DNA of 64,000 nucleotides from Sambucus nigra (GCA_949130495.1 OX422222.1:277316109-277380108); one strand, 5' to 3'; counted from the stretch's first letter, positions 22,002 through 33,289 are shown. Program-made: numbers and translations. The notes: generated by a model not told the origin, from the letters alone.

Positions 22002-23985
22002 GTGTGTTACCATGTTTATCATTTTGCATTATATTTATTGCATCTTATTTGAAAAATACCAAAAGATTTTTTTTTGAAATTTTTTTTTGAAAAATACAAA
22101 AAGATTTTTGGTTTTAAATAAATTTTGAGAAAAACATAACAAGATTTTTCTTTTTTTTAGTCAAAATATCTTGAAAAAGCCAAAAAGATTTTTGGTTTAT
22201 TTTTGTGTCATGAGTTAACATGTTTGATGTGGCATATTGGTGTGCTTGGACCCCCTTCCTTCCATTATCCACGTGGCTAGGACATTTGGTCATTATTATC
22301 GATGCTTAGAATGATATTAACCACTTTATTATGGGGTTGTTTCGAAGTTGATATGCATTTTGATTCGACTTTGTGTATATGCCATGATTGCACATACACG
22401 CGAGTTGATATAGATGTTTGACTACTCTTGCATATTTGAGTTTGGTGAGACGTTCTTATTTCAATTTTATCATCTATGCTTAATTATACATAAGGAGGAG
22501 GTGTGCATGTAATAACCGTTTACCGTGAGTATTAAATTGAAAATATGATGAGTGTTCACAGGAAAGGGTTGTGAGAGTGTAAAATTGACTCCTCGTGAAA
22601 GCCATCGTTTAAAAGAGCCCGAAAAAATCATAAAGCAATAAAAACAATCACATGCCAAAAATGGGCCAGATTAGTTGAGTTCATTAAAAAAAAAATATGA
22701 TATATTTGAGGGAGTTTGGATGGATTAAAATTTTAAACGGGTTTGCACAAAGAATCCTAAAGTTGAAAAATTCGTGTCATGACGCTATTATATGTAGAAT
22801 CGTCAACATTCCGGATTCGTGTGAATGATGTTCGTTTAGTTCATTAAGCTCACACTTTAATTGTCACATATGGCTATGATAAAGTTTGATGTTAGATTGC
22901 TATCAATTAGAGCTTCTTGATCATTTCGATGTGTTAGAATTGTGATTCATTTATTTTAGTTCACGCCCATACATTCCATGTTCACGTTTGAGCACATCGG
23001 TAATATGTTAGAATGTTACTCATATTTGTTTGTTTTAAGTTTTCGTAGTTTAGCAGTTGTTTTAACACTGTTTCTCAGTTTTGAGCCCCTTCTAGTTAGA
23101 ATTTTCTCGATTTTTTTGCTGTGAAACACTGTTTAATTTTTGTGGAAAACTGTTAAATTTTGATCTGCTCATTCGAGCGAGATCCTTTGTCGTGAGAAGC
23201 TGTCATTTTAACGACATAGCTTATCATTCGAGCGACGTCATATTTCGTTTAAAGGACGTTTCCGGCTCGTTCGAGCGACGTCTGGAGTTTGCAACCTTTA
23301 CAGTTTCAGTACCCTGCTGCATATTGGTTATATTTTTGGTACTGGGTTGCTTTTGGACATTCTGTTTATGCATTCTTCTTTTAGAGATTTAATATTTTAT
23401 TGCATTGGCATGTTTAATCACACCTGCTTGGATTTGATATAGTTTTTGTGTGATTCACTATTTTCTAGCTAATGATTTGACATTGATTGATCATATTTAG
23501 CTGGATGTTTCAAGTTTATCTAGCTATTATTTAAGTTGATTTATTCATATTGGTATTAGTTTATGCTAGGGTTGTTTATCTTTTGACCGAATTGTCTATT
23601 CGAGACAAAAAGGGGGAGAGATTTCTGTGATGTAGGGGGATTTTTGTGAGTTTCATATTTGTATTCAAAGTGGTTTCTTATTTACTCACATAACAAATTA
23701 TTCTGATTTGAATTTTCATATTGATTCATATCATTTATTCCTCCATACTTCACTGGGTATTTGTCTGTTTCATATGTGTAGGTAATATTAAAGAGATTCG
23801 AGATTTCAAGTCTACATCACATTCAGACATTCATAGAAAGTTTCATGCTTATCGGTCTACGTTTAAGAGTCTTATCTTGTACTGATGATGTAATTTTATT
23901 TTGGGGTTTTATGGGATAGTATTTAGGCGTCATATGGCTTTGCGGCCAGGCTTAGGCATTTCACTGTTGATTTTATCCCGGGATA
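22002..23985 (+). other. Conserved non-coding region between gag and 3' LTR, element A
   Basis: Nearly 2 kb with no pol-like coding, only a 66-codon frame without similarity. It begins with several AAAATACAAAAAGATTTTT-like repeats (22060-22200). Segments such as GTGGCATATTGGTGTGCTTGGA and GGCTAGGACATTTGGTCATT are recognisable in the matching region of C (53400-53490) and, reversed, in B. Conservation of non-coding sequence between diverged copies suggests an RNA function, for instance packaging or dimerisation, though this is inference. Confidence 0.7.
23168..23279 (+). repeat. Second phased palindrome cluster, element A internal region
   Basis: Units CTCATTCGAGCGAG (23168), GTCATTTTAACGAC (23202), ATCATTCGAGCGAC (23223), a weaker one at about 23244, and CTCGTTCGAGCGAC (23266). 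The last four are spaced 21-22 bp. They are of the same type as the LTR array and lie about 720 bp before the 3' LTR. Element B has the counterpart at 40949-41050. Confidence 0.75.
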
Positions 23986-24001
23986 GTCAAAGGGGGATAT
24001 T
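23986..24001 (+). other. Polypurine tract, element A
   Basis: GTCAAAGGGGGATAT abuts the 3' LTR. It is the expected primer site for plus-strand DNA synthesis; elements B and C have equivalents at the same place. Confidence 0.75.
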
Positions 24002-25237
24002 TTTAAGGAACAAATTTCCAATTGAGTCCATGTATAGTTTTGACTTATTCTCGAAACAAAATACGTTTAAGTCATAGGTAGATTTTTATTGTCCAACCCA
24101 CTCAGAGACTATGACGCGTCGAAGATTAATTGAAGACGTTGCGACAAAGTTACGGAATTAATTATGCCGAAGTTTAATTGGTACGAATTTCTCGTCTTCA
24201 AAGTTTAATTTCATTCCAAGATCACTCAGGTATGAATGCATAATGTTAATGAAACTCAGAATTTTATTTTACAAAAATAAGGATGTTATTTTTAAAAAGA
24301 AAATATTTTTAAAATGTTTTAAAGTGTTTTACCGGTTTACACTTCATTTCGAGCTGATAAGGACGGATTAGAGTTTGATTTGGTTTGGAGTCTAATCTGG
24401 TCACTGTCGTTCAACGACAGACGATGTCATTCGAATGAGAGTTGTTGTCGTTAGAACGACGCAGTATCTCACTCGAACGAGAGATGCCACCGCCTTAAAA
24501 TAATTATAAATATGTTGTTCCTGTTTTCTCGAAGTGCGTGTAGTACGAAAAATAGTTTACCATCCAGAGAGTTTTTTTCACAAAATTTTCTAAGTGTTTT
24601 CACTCTAAAACATCCTTAGAGTTTTATAAAGATCTGAGTTATCATTAGCAAATGTTTATTTGATCTTTGTTGTACCAAGTTGGGTTTGTTTAACACTTGA
24701 ACATTGTTGGGTTTGCGGTGGAGAAGAGAAGAAGGTTGCTTTCGTGTTCAACATCATAGACGACACAAGGGCGTATCGGTGGATACCGAGGCATTCATGG
24801 AGGCAATTTTTGTGGAAGAGCATCGTGGAAGAAGGTTACTTTTCGTGTGGGAACTGTGGAGATTGGTAGAAGATCATAGGAGCATCAAGTCTCATTGGTG
24901 GATTGAGTCGTTATATAAGACTACCGTCTGACTTTGTAAAACCATTGTCATAGTGATTGTCTGGCCTGGGCCGTCCGAGGTTTTTTCCGGATTGGGTTTT
25001 TCCTCGTACATCGGCGTTGCGAGTATTGCTTTACTTTATTTTACTTTCTTTAATCACTAGTTGCATGCTTAGGGTTAAACAAGATAAAATTTGGTTAAGT
25101 TAACTTGTGTCACAATTTGGTGTGGTTTGATAAAATTGAAAAGAGTTTTTCAACAGAGTAAATTGGTTCTTATTCATCCTTAACTTAATTCCGCTCAAGT
25201 AAAAGTTTTTGTTTAAAGTTATATACGGGGAACTACA
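24002..25237 (+). repeat. Element A 3' LTR
   Basis: 1236 bp matching the 5' LTR with scattered substitutions and small indels. The palindrome array is at 24406-24481 (starts 24406, 24426, 24447, 24468; the first unit lost one base) and the TATA-like box at 24505. The many differences from the 5' LTR show an old insertion. Confidence 0.92.
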
Positions 25238-25242
25238 GAAAC

Positions 25243-25346
25243 TATTTTTTTATTCAGTGCTGAGAATGGTATAAATTATTGATAAGCCCCATCTTCGGCG
25301 TACTGAGCCTGACCAGCCTTTACATGAGAAAATGGGGGTTTTTACA
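25243..25346. mobile_element. Solo LTR, right portion
   Basis: These 104 bp after the target duplication of element A end in TTTTTACA and are followed by ACAAA (25347-25351), identical to the 5 bp before the LTR start at 14977. Joined with the left part they complete the solo LTR. Confidence 0.75.
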
Positions 25347-25351
25347 ACAAA

Positions 25352-25450
25352 GGTATATGCCAATGATTTGAGCAGTTTACGTAATAATTTAAATCAAATT
25401 TTGGGGATGGGTTCAAGTTCTCGAGTTAAAATCGTGTCAAGAAATTAGAG
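25352..25450 (+). pseudogene. FAR1/FRS-type transposase, displaced 3' end
   Basis: Right after the ACAAA duplication a frame reads KVYANDLSSLRNNL, then GMGSSSRVKIVSRN and a stop. This fits as the C-terminal tail of the FAR1-like protein whose frame was broken at 14976 (GVVDKARTI). Basic, low-complexity tails are usual in this family. The assignment rests mostly on the target duplication and position. Confidence 0.55.
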
Positions 25451-27224
25451 CCCTTGTATGGTTGCTTTGGAAAATATTGGCAGCAACTAGCATCCAACCC
25501 GTGCCATGCGCAAGCATTTTACATTATTTTTGTCGATAAAATATTATATCATTTAACTTGAAAAGTGATATAACAACTCAATCATGCATGTATCTAATTT
25601 TTTTCCCAGAATATAAGTGTACAAAGGGTATCACAATGCTGAAATAAGTTGTACAATTTAAATATAATTTATAATTTTCAAAATAAAATGGAATAACAAT
25701 AAAAATTAGCTTAAAACACATCACATCATACCAATCCAAGGAAACATATAAAACGTCTATTATAAAACCAAAATGAAAATTTCTTTATTTCCATCTCTAA
25801 ATGGTATAACACACCCCATTTCCATATTACAAACATGCCTAATGTATGACTGGTGTTAATTCTTAATAACTTTTGTTTACAATTTATTTTAGATCCAAGT
25901 ATAATAGGATTGAAGTAAAAAAAAATTTAAAAGATTTTAATAGTTATTTTTTAATTTATGAATACCTAAAAGTGGAGTTTGTATTATATCATAAAAATAT
26001 GAACATTACTTTAAGAAGTCTCCAACAATAAAAGAATGCTACATATAAAGGAAAAAATATTCTAACATGGTGTGTCTACGATACGTGGTATATCAGGCTT
26101 GCCACATGACATAACAGCAACATTCTTTTAATGATAATTGTGTATATTGATGTTGTGATGCGACTTTACACTAATTCCTCTGTAATGTTAGGTGTCTACG
26201 ACATGCCGCACAACATGTGGTCATGGCACATCCCGATTGTGCCCAATTATATTGTGCTTCCGATATTCAAAATAATGTAATAACTGTAAATAACAAATGA
26301 TTGTTTGACACCACATTGAAAATAAAAATATGAAAATAACCTTATTTTCTTCATACCTCGACTTTGTTCACCCTTTAATATAGTCGTTGCTTTAATATTT
26401 AAACAAAGACTTGTTAGCTATTTTTGTTTTAAACACTTTAGCTTTCAATGTGTATAATATTGTGAGTTAGAGAGTGTTACCTACAGTAATAATATATAGT
26501 ATATTTAATAATTCTTTAAACAACATCAAGTAAAAACAACTCTAATACCATTAACAATTAATATTTATGGCTTATTTGGATTAAACACCAATTTAATTGG
26601 CCATTTAACTATTGACCACGTTTTTATAGATCCACAATAAACAATGAATGAGTTATGTATATATATATATATTAGAAAAAGGCGTGAGAGTGCATCCATG
26701 CCTAATATTTCAAATCTTTTGTTTAACAAACAATAAAAAATATTTAAAATTCATAAATAGTTGTGAACTCTTAGAGAAATATTCACAAATAGTATTTGAT
26801 CAATTTTATGTTTCTCATATATACATATAGTAAGCTCCCAAATGCATGTGTATCAAAAGTCATAAGTAATGAATATGTAAACTAATCATATTTATCATAA
26901 GGATACATAATAAACTCAAAACATTTTAATTCTCTAATTAGCTGAGTGTAAATACTAAATACAACTTTATTTATCAACCAAGTACAATATTATTCTTTTT
27001 TTATCACTTTCATTTGATAGAACTTAAAATAGTTGGTGTTGCATTAATTAAAGAAAAATGACTATATGAGCAACAAAACGACAAACTTCATAGAAAATGG
27101 AAAAAGGAGAAAATAAAGAGTCTCAAATTTGAAACTCATAGACATCTAAAAATGGAAAAAAAAACTCAATTTTATATGGTTTATGAGTGATGATTCTGGA
27201 CAATTTTGTTATTGTTAAGTTGAC
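25451..27224. other. AT-rich intergenic DNA, nothing recognised
   Basis: About 1.8 kb with no coding similarity. CCCGTGCCATGCGCAAGC near 25498 resembles the GC-rich terminal hairpins of some plant transposons (compare 10779), but no partner was found. It may include the rest of the FAR1 element. Confidence 0.5.
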
Positions 27225-27561
27225 TCCACAACACAATATCTTACATGGTTCAGCAAGAATGCCTATGTCTACGGTGGTGCTCTCAATATTATTTCTTTAT
27301 ACTCCGGGGAGTATTTTTCAGAAAAAATAATACACGCCCTTTGCCCCGTGCTAAGGGTTTATTCTATACATGTTCGTTTCCGGGGAGTAGGGGTGTTGGA
27401 GTCCCCCAAGTCAATCCACAACTCCTATAATATCTCCTTGCGAGATTTTAGGAATAGACTAGGTCGTAACTAAATAAGTTGGGGCGTGAGGCCTCCAGAC
27501 TTTGGGAGTAATTTGTTGGGCTACTCGTCTGGGCCCAAGGTGATAAATTGAGGTACCCACA
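27225..27561 (-). repeat. Element E 3' LTR (truncated)
   Basis: Matches 37608-37943 closely (shared ATACTCCGGGGAGT, AGGCCTCCAGAC, GAGGTACCCACA). The first ~80 bp of the partner LTR are missing on the low-coordinate side, so this LTR is truncated at its downstream end. Confidence 0.85.
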
Positions 27562-28493
27562 ATTGCTCCTAAAGTTGTTGGGCCACAATTTGGGCTCAAT
27601 AATTTTAAATGATTTGTCACACTAGCTATTTTATAAATTGTGCAACACTTTTCAAGATTGAAGCGCCTCTTCTGAACTGGCTTAGGCGGCAGCCTGCCTC
27701 ATTGCCTGTGCGCTATGATTAAAAACGTTTAACATCCTCCGAAGAAGTCTTTTCTTGTTGGCGCTTCAAGTTTCTCCATATTTCTATACTTCTCCAAGCT
27801 TCCGTTGTTGCTCTTTCATTCCCAGGTCTTCGTCTTCCAATTTCAATATTCTTTATCATCTTCGCTTATAACTTTGCATCGTCCCAAGCTAAGTTTTACT
27901 TCGTAAGTTCCTCTTTCTCTCTCTTTGCTTTTTCTGTTGAAATTTCTTTGCATTTGTAATTAGTGTTTGTATCTTTCAATGGAAAAAATAGGCAATAGAT
28001 TAATATCCAAATTTAGGAAGTTCTATAATATTCCAAATTGGGTAGACATTGAGTGTGCCCCTATCCCCCGTAATGTTAGGGAGGTTGAGGATGCTCACTG
28101 GATTCACGTTCTCTTATTGTCCTAAAGGGGTCTTACTTTTCCACCAAGCAATTTTTTTTTTGCAATTTTTTAGTTATTTTAATATTGTCCTTGCACAGTG
28201 TTCGCCCAATGTATGGAAGATTGTTAATGGTGTACATAGAATAAATCAGCTATATGGCACCAATTTAGGGCTTGCTGAGATTTTCTTTTGTTATTTTTTC
28301 TCGCGAACAAGTTCTGGTCTTCTTTACCTCAAGTCCAGGAGCCCTGATAGGGTATTAGTAGTAAATCTACCCGATTTCCACAAAGATTACTGGCATGCGG
28401 GTTTTCTTGTTAGAATTTGGCTGTTTCCTCCCCATACTGAGGGGTCGAGGTGTGGCAGGTTTGAGGTCCCTTTCTATGGGGAGGAGTGCATAG

Positions 28494-28576
28494 GTAGGCT
28501 TAGTTTTTGCTCTGCTTATCGATCCTCTGTTCATGTACGATTTCTCAGATATTTTTCTTTCTTTCTTTCATTTTAG
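28494..28576 (+). other. Predicted intron 1 of the antisense gene
   Basis: GT at 28494 and a pyrimidine-rich ...TTTCATTTTAG acceptor ending 28576, 83 bp. Splicing joins EEC-I to ARTKNSKPAI in frame. A shorter 42-bp alternative starting at 28535 is below usual plant intron size. Confidence 0.5.
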
Positions 28577-29412
28577 CGAGGACAAAGAACTCGAAACCTG
28601 CTATCAGTGAGTTTCGAGTTGCTGAGTTAGTCAAAGCGTGGAACATCAGGGAGCTCTTGGCTGACGTTGAACACCCTCGATCTGCACCTTTTCTCTTGGA
28701 ATACAAGAATGTTGGGTCCAAATTTATTGCGCAACCTATAGACAACATCCCTGAGTTGGACATTACTGAAGAGGCTGCTGCCGATCCCATCCAATTAGTC
28801 GAAGACGAAAGCAACTCTGGTGAGGAGAGCGAGGGTGTTGACAGGGGCGGTGCTGAAGGTGGTTCCAGTGAAGAGAGCTCCAGTGAAGAATCTTTCAGTT
28901 TGGAAGGGGTTCCAGAGGCTCAGGAGTCTTCGAGTGAATCTAGTAGTTCCAGCAAGGAAGACATGGCTCCTCCAAGGAAGAATCTGATTCGCGACGATGA
29001 TGATGATGTGCTCCTTTCTCGTCGGTCGAAGAAGCAAAAATCTGGCACCGAAGAGGTTGCAACTGGTTCTTAGTCTGATGCTCATGAGAAGGAGAAGAAG
29101 AAGAGGGATGAAGAGAAGTTAAGAGAGAGGGAGAGAAAGGAGGAAGAGAGGAAGAGAGTGGAGGAGAGAAAGAGCGCTGAGAAGGAGAGGTAGGAGAAGA
29201 AGGAGAGGGAAGAGGAGATAAGGAGAGAGGAGGTGAGAACGAAGGCGGGGCATGCTCTGGTTCCTGTGTTTGCCTTACCTGAGGGGGCCTTTGTTGCCCT
29301 CTCTCCCCAGTTGGCTCCCGCATTGCTCGAAAGAGCAATTTTGCCTGCTGATCGTCAGAAGGCAATGGGGACCAACCAGTTAGCTCTAAAGGCGAGTCAG
29401 AGACTAGCCTTG

Positions 29413-29490
29413 GTAAGTCTGCTTTCTTTTTTCTATGCTTGCAATAATATGTTTAATGCTTTTTTTTTTCTAATTTCTTCTTCTTTACAG
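29413..29490 (+). other. Predicted intron 2 of the antisense gene
   Basis: A consensus donor GTAAGT and acceptor TTCTTTACAG bound 78 bp that are rich in T. Removal joins KASQRLAL to FVIDFAVLDRSCEELV in frame, going from an Arg/Glu-rich part to the coiled coil. Confidence 0.7.
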
Positions 29491-30254
29491 TTTGTGATCG
29501 ATTTCGCCGTCCTCGACCGCAGTTGCGAGGAGTTGGTAAAGAGGAATGCTGATCTTGAGAAGAAGAATGCCGAGATGGAGGCCAACTTGAAGGCTACTGA
29601 TGCTGTCCAGAAGTCATTTGATCTTGATCTATCCGAAGCCAACCGCACAAAGGAGGTGACAAATTAGGAGCTTGGGGAGTTGAGGCAGTCCTATGACCTA
29701 GTTTGCTCGAGCAAGTTGGCTATGGTGGAGTAGAATAAAGTACTGGCGGAGAAGGTGAAAAAGGTGCAATCTGAGGTAGCCACATTGAAGGAAAGCTCGT
29801 ACAATATCGAATGGGCTTCTGCATACGAGGATACTGATGTTCAGATAGGCTACATCAGCCGACTGAACTTTAAAAAGGGATGAACAAGGATCTTTTGGCT
29901 GCTGGAGTGGATATCGATTCTCCATTATTTGACGAGCATGATCCAGGATCGAAGCCTATTGTGGATGAGGCACCTACCCCGGCTGTTGATGGTGGTGTTC
30001 CTGCTTCTTAAACTGTTCCTGCTGATGCTCCTTCTGTCCAGGGAATAGCAATTTCTCCACCAGAGGGGGTGTCCCTGCTTCTGTAGACAAGGGAAAATAA
30101 CCGACGACCTCGGAGCAAACTGAGGTTGCCAGCTAGCCTGTTTTGAGGAACTTCTTTATATTTTTTCTTTGTTTGTACTGTCCTTCTGATTACTGATGTA
30201 CTTGGAACGTTCCATTTTAATGAAAAATACTTTCCTTTCTATATACTGATTCTT

Positions 30255-30830
30255 TTACTCTTTAATGCTTTTTATAGCTTGTAGTTGATTGATGTGGATG
30301 AGTATATACCTGCTACCTCTCAACTGGGAAGGATCCTCGGTCCTAATGCGAGCATTCAAGTTCACCAAGACTTTGTAAGGATTTACAAATCCCTTAAGTC
30401 GAGGAACAAGAGCTTTAAAGATCAGTCTGAGGTCGTCGCCAAACTGAAGGATAGACTTTAGGAGATGGAAGAGGTTGGTGCTTCTGTTCAAGAAGAAGTG
30501 AACCTTCTGAGGGATAAACTTCTAGATGCCTCCGAGATCAATCAAGTCAGAGAAGTTCTTCAACAGGAGAATCAAACTCTGAGGAGGGAGGTATCACGAC
30601 TCAGGGAGCATGCGCCGAGCATTGCACCTCAAGTTTTACGAGGTTCCTCCTTATCGGTTGGTCTGCGAACTGGTACAGCGCCGAGCGCCACCCCTTCAAG
30701 TTTTATGGGGTTCCACTTCATGAGCTGGTCTGCAAGCTGGTACAGCGCCGAGTGCCACCCCTCAAGTTTTGTGGGGTTCCACTTTATCGGTCGGTTCGCG
30801 AGCTGGTACAGATACCGAGGGTCCAACTAA
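30255..30830 (+). pseudogene. Coiled-coil coding remnant with 66-bp repeats
   Basis: Downstream of the antisense gene on the same strand, a frame from 30465 reads EEVGASVQEEVNLLRDKLL and EVLQQENQTLRREVSRLREH, a leucine/heptad-like coiled coil. It then passes into a tandem repeat giving FMGFHFMSWSASWYSA-type units. It could be a further exon of the antisense gene or a separate decayed copy. No family is recognised. Confidence 0.4.
30630..30812 (+). repeat. 66-67-bp tandem repeat, ~2.8 units
   Basis: CAAGTTTT starts units at 30630, 30697 and 30763. Each contains TGGGGTTCCACTT-like and CTGGTACAGCGCCGAG segments. It lies in the region between integrase and 3' LTR of element E. Confidence 0.85.
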
Positions 30831-31907
30831 GAAGATGGACGAGCTTCAAGGAGATGTTCATCGAGTATATGTGATAGCTTTAAGACTCTAAATAGATGTC
30901 ACACGGCTAAGACATCTATTCAAAAAAGGTCCTCGACGAGTGTGGGCTGACGGTGATGATCAGGGTTGGGCAGATGCTCCAACGAGGTTGGCAGAGTTTG
31001 AAGAGCTATCCTTTATTAGGGGATGATTGAATGCTCTCAGGGAGTTGAAAGTCCCCAGGAACTCAGTCATCTGGTATCGTCATGAGATCTCCCCTTCAAC
31101 TCTGATGCCTAACCCTTTTCGGAGGGATGACCAATGGGTCCTTATATATGCTATTCCCAGGAAGCTACTGGAGTCGAATGCAAATGAAGTAGAGTTGGAG
31201 TTAGCTCCCCATCCAGATGACGGCCGAAGAGTGTAAGTAGCTGATTACCCTTCTCGGAGACCTAATCCCCAATAGAGTTTACTTAATTCATTCAATGTAA
31301 CTCTTGTTGTAAATGAAGTGAAGTAATAAAATATTTATGTTTTGGGCGATTCGCCGACTAAACATGCGTTGTATATTTTCTACTTCATTGATTTTTATTT
31401 GATTATCTTGGGCTCTTCATTGCCAACTAAATTTGATGTGGGTAAAGTTGTTTTATTGCGTGAGTTTCCTCCCAGTCCAGTATGCTTATGAGATACCATT
31501 CTGCCCTACTTTACCTTTTAGGTCATGTCGTCACACTCCCTTAGGCCTAAGTATGGCAAAGGAGAGGATACACCTAGTGTTGGGTGTTCTATCCGATCAG
31601 GTTTTCTGAGACAAACATTTTTTGGTAACCAATTTAATTTGGCCGAGGTACCTAAGGGTCCCCTGTTGGGCTTCATATATTACCAGGGGCAATGCTAAGA
31701 GGTTGTTCATATTTCGTAACGAAAACCTGAGGAGGGAGGGTCCTTTATTTTATATATTGAGTAATGTGACTGTCACTTGGAAAAGATGTGCAAGTTATAA
31801 AGTTCATAATACACAATTAACACTTTATGGAATGCTACTGCCAAACAATCTTTTATTAATCAAACACAATAAAAGTGAGTTGCCAACTCCAGTAATGTGA
31901 TAAAAGA
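30831..31907. other. Element E region downstream of integrase, unassigned
   Basis: A plus-strand frame at 31027-31236 (NALRELKVPRN, RRDDQWVLIYAIPRKL) looks protein-like, but I cannot name it and it lacks a clear start context. It may be another piece of the antisense gene set. The rest is AT-rich spacer. Confidence 0.35.
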
Positions 31908-33287
31908 TCAATAAAGAGAAACTAGAAATAGAATTTCTTCAGGTTGGCCGCGTTCCAAGCTCGGGGTATCTCTGCCCTCCAGCGTTTCTAAGTGATAGGC
32001 TCCTTGTAGGTCGTATCTGGTCACCTTGAATGGTCCCTCCCAGTTTGGACCCAACTTACCGTCAGATGGTTTTACTGCGCTTCCAAGAACTTTCCTTAGG
32101 ACATAGAACCCAACATGAAATGTTCTTGTATTGGCCTTCATATTATAGTGCTTTGCTAGCTATTGTTGATAGCTCGTTAGTTTCACTAGAGCTAATTCTC
32201 TACGTTTGTCAGCTAGGTCAAGTTCAGCGAGTAATGTTGCATCATTGTGGCCTTGGTCGACCAAGGTGGTCCTAATGGTTGGGAGGCCAGTTTCTAAAGT
32301 GATGATTGCCTCCATTCCATATGTTAGTATGAATGGGGTTTCTCCAATTGCTCGTCGTGGGGTAATGCGATAAGCCCATAAAATATGGGGGACCTTGCTC
32401 GCCCATGCCCCTTTGGCTCACTTTAATCGCTTCTTCGGCCCATCGATCACTGTTTTATTGGAAGCTTCAGCTTGGTCGTTGCTCTGAGGGTATGCTACCG
32501 AGCTGAATTGGTTCCTGACTCCGTGGTCGTTGTAAAAACTCTGAAAGAGGCTGCTCTCGAACTACGTTCCATTGTCCGCAATGATGGTTCAGGGAATTCC
32601 AAAGCGAGTAATTATGTTGTTCCATACGAATCTCATCATATATGTGTCTCTGATGTTTGTCAGCGGATCTGCCTTAATCCATTTGGTGAAGTAGTATGTC
32701 GCGACCAACAGATACTTGCGATTGCCGGTAACAGTAGGAAGAGGGCCCATGATGTCCATTCCCCATTGGGCTAAAGGCTAAGGGTTGGTAAGTGATATTA
32801 GGTCTCTGGTAGGTTGGTGGACCATGGGAGCATGTAGTTGACATTTTTTGCACTTTCGAGCATATATCCCAGAGTCTTTCTGCATGTAAGGCCACCAGTA
32901 ACCTTCCTTTATTGCTCGAAAGGCTAGCAATTTGCCCCTAATATGGCTCCCACAGATTCCTTCATGAAGATCGTGCAGGACTTGCTCGATGTCCTTCGGG
33001 TGAACACCTTGGAAGTAAGGGTCGGTGAAAGAGTTTTTGTACAATTTTCCCTCAGGAGATAAATGAAAGCAAAAAGCTTTGACTCTTGTCTGATGAGCGG
33101 CTTTTTTATCGTCTGGTAGTGCACCATGCTTTAAATGATCCCTTAGGGGGTGTATCCAACTAGGTGCTGGTTCAATCTGGAGAATATGGCCCATGTCTGG
33201 CAGCTCGTCGCTCTCGTTAATGCTCGGCTGAGCGTGGAATTCGATAGGGATTGTTCTCTTTAAGTCAGAGTTGATTGCTGAACTCAA
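31908..33287 (-). pseudogene. Gypsy integrase pseudogene, element E
   Basis: Minus-strand reading gives the three integrase parts in order. The H2C2 zinc-binding domain lies in an open frame at 32778-33287 (LHEGICGSH, then KEGYWWPYMQKD, ARKCKKCQ). The catalytic core comes next, with WGMDIMGPLP, FTKWIKADPL, IIADNGT and QAEASNKT, so the expected Asp, Asp and Glu positions are visible, although one stop sits just after ADNGT. The C-terminal part (VLRKVLGSAVK, GKLGPNWEGPFKV) ends at 31908. The enzyme would insert element DNA into the genome. Stops and frame changes make it inactive. It overlaps nothing on the other strand that looks coding. Confidence 0.82.
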
Positions 33288-33289
33288 GG

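Larger units (their letters stand above)
18806..25237 (+). mobile_element. Element A: gag-only (TR-GAG-like) Ty1/copia retrotransposon
   Basis: A complete 6.4-kb element: 5' LTR (18806-20032), primer binding site, a gag reading region, a ~2-kb non-coding region, polypurine tract and 3' LTR (24002-25237). It is flanked by the 5-bp target duplication GAAAC (18801-18805 and 25238-25242). No protease, integrase, reverse transcriptase or RNase H sequence lies between the LTRs, so it depended on enzymes from another copia element. Elements B and C share its layout, so the lack of pol is a family trait rather than a single deletion. Terminal-repeat retrotransposons with only GAG (TR-GAG) are known in plants; this family appears to be of that kind. 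It sits inside the solo LTR. Confidence 0.88.
27979..30107 (+). pseudogene. Antisense retrotransposon gene (gypsy-type transposon domain plus coiled coil), spliced
   Basis: Encoded opposite to gag-pol of element E. From ATG 27979 the frame (MEKIGNRLISKFRKFY) shifts near 28100. It continues with CSPNVWKIVNGVHRINQLYG, GLAEIFFCYFF and LVVNLPDFHKDYWHAGFLV, resembling the plant domain called putative gypsy type transposon (Transposase_28). A first intron is likely at 28494-28576 (GTAGGC...TTTTAG) and a second at 29413-29490 (GTAAGT...TTTACAG); both joins keep frame. The middle is Ser/Glu-rich and then Lys/Glu/Arg-rich, with basic patches that could be nuclear signals. After the second intron the protein is coiled coil (RNADLEKKNAEMEANL). 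Stops at about 29071, 29191, 29665 and 29731 show decay. Antisense genes are reported in Tat-lineage elements; their function is unknown. Confidence 0.7.

Noticed and set aside
24660..24931. Overlapping 69- and 75-codon frames in the element A 3' LTR
   Set aside because: They lie wholly in the LTR downstream of the TATA-like box. The corresponding 5' LTR region (19440-19710) is not open in the same way.
28545..29365. Minus-strand frames of 89, 96 and 141 codons over the antisense gene
   Set aside because: They are mirror readings of the Ser/Glu- and Lys/Glu-rich plus-strand coding sequence. The plus strand has matching introns and domain similarity.
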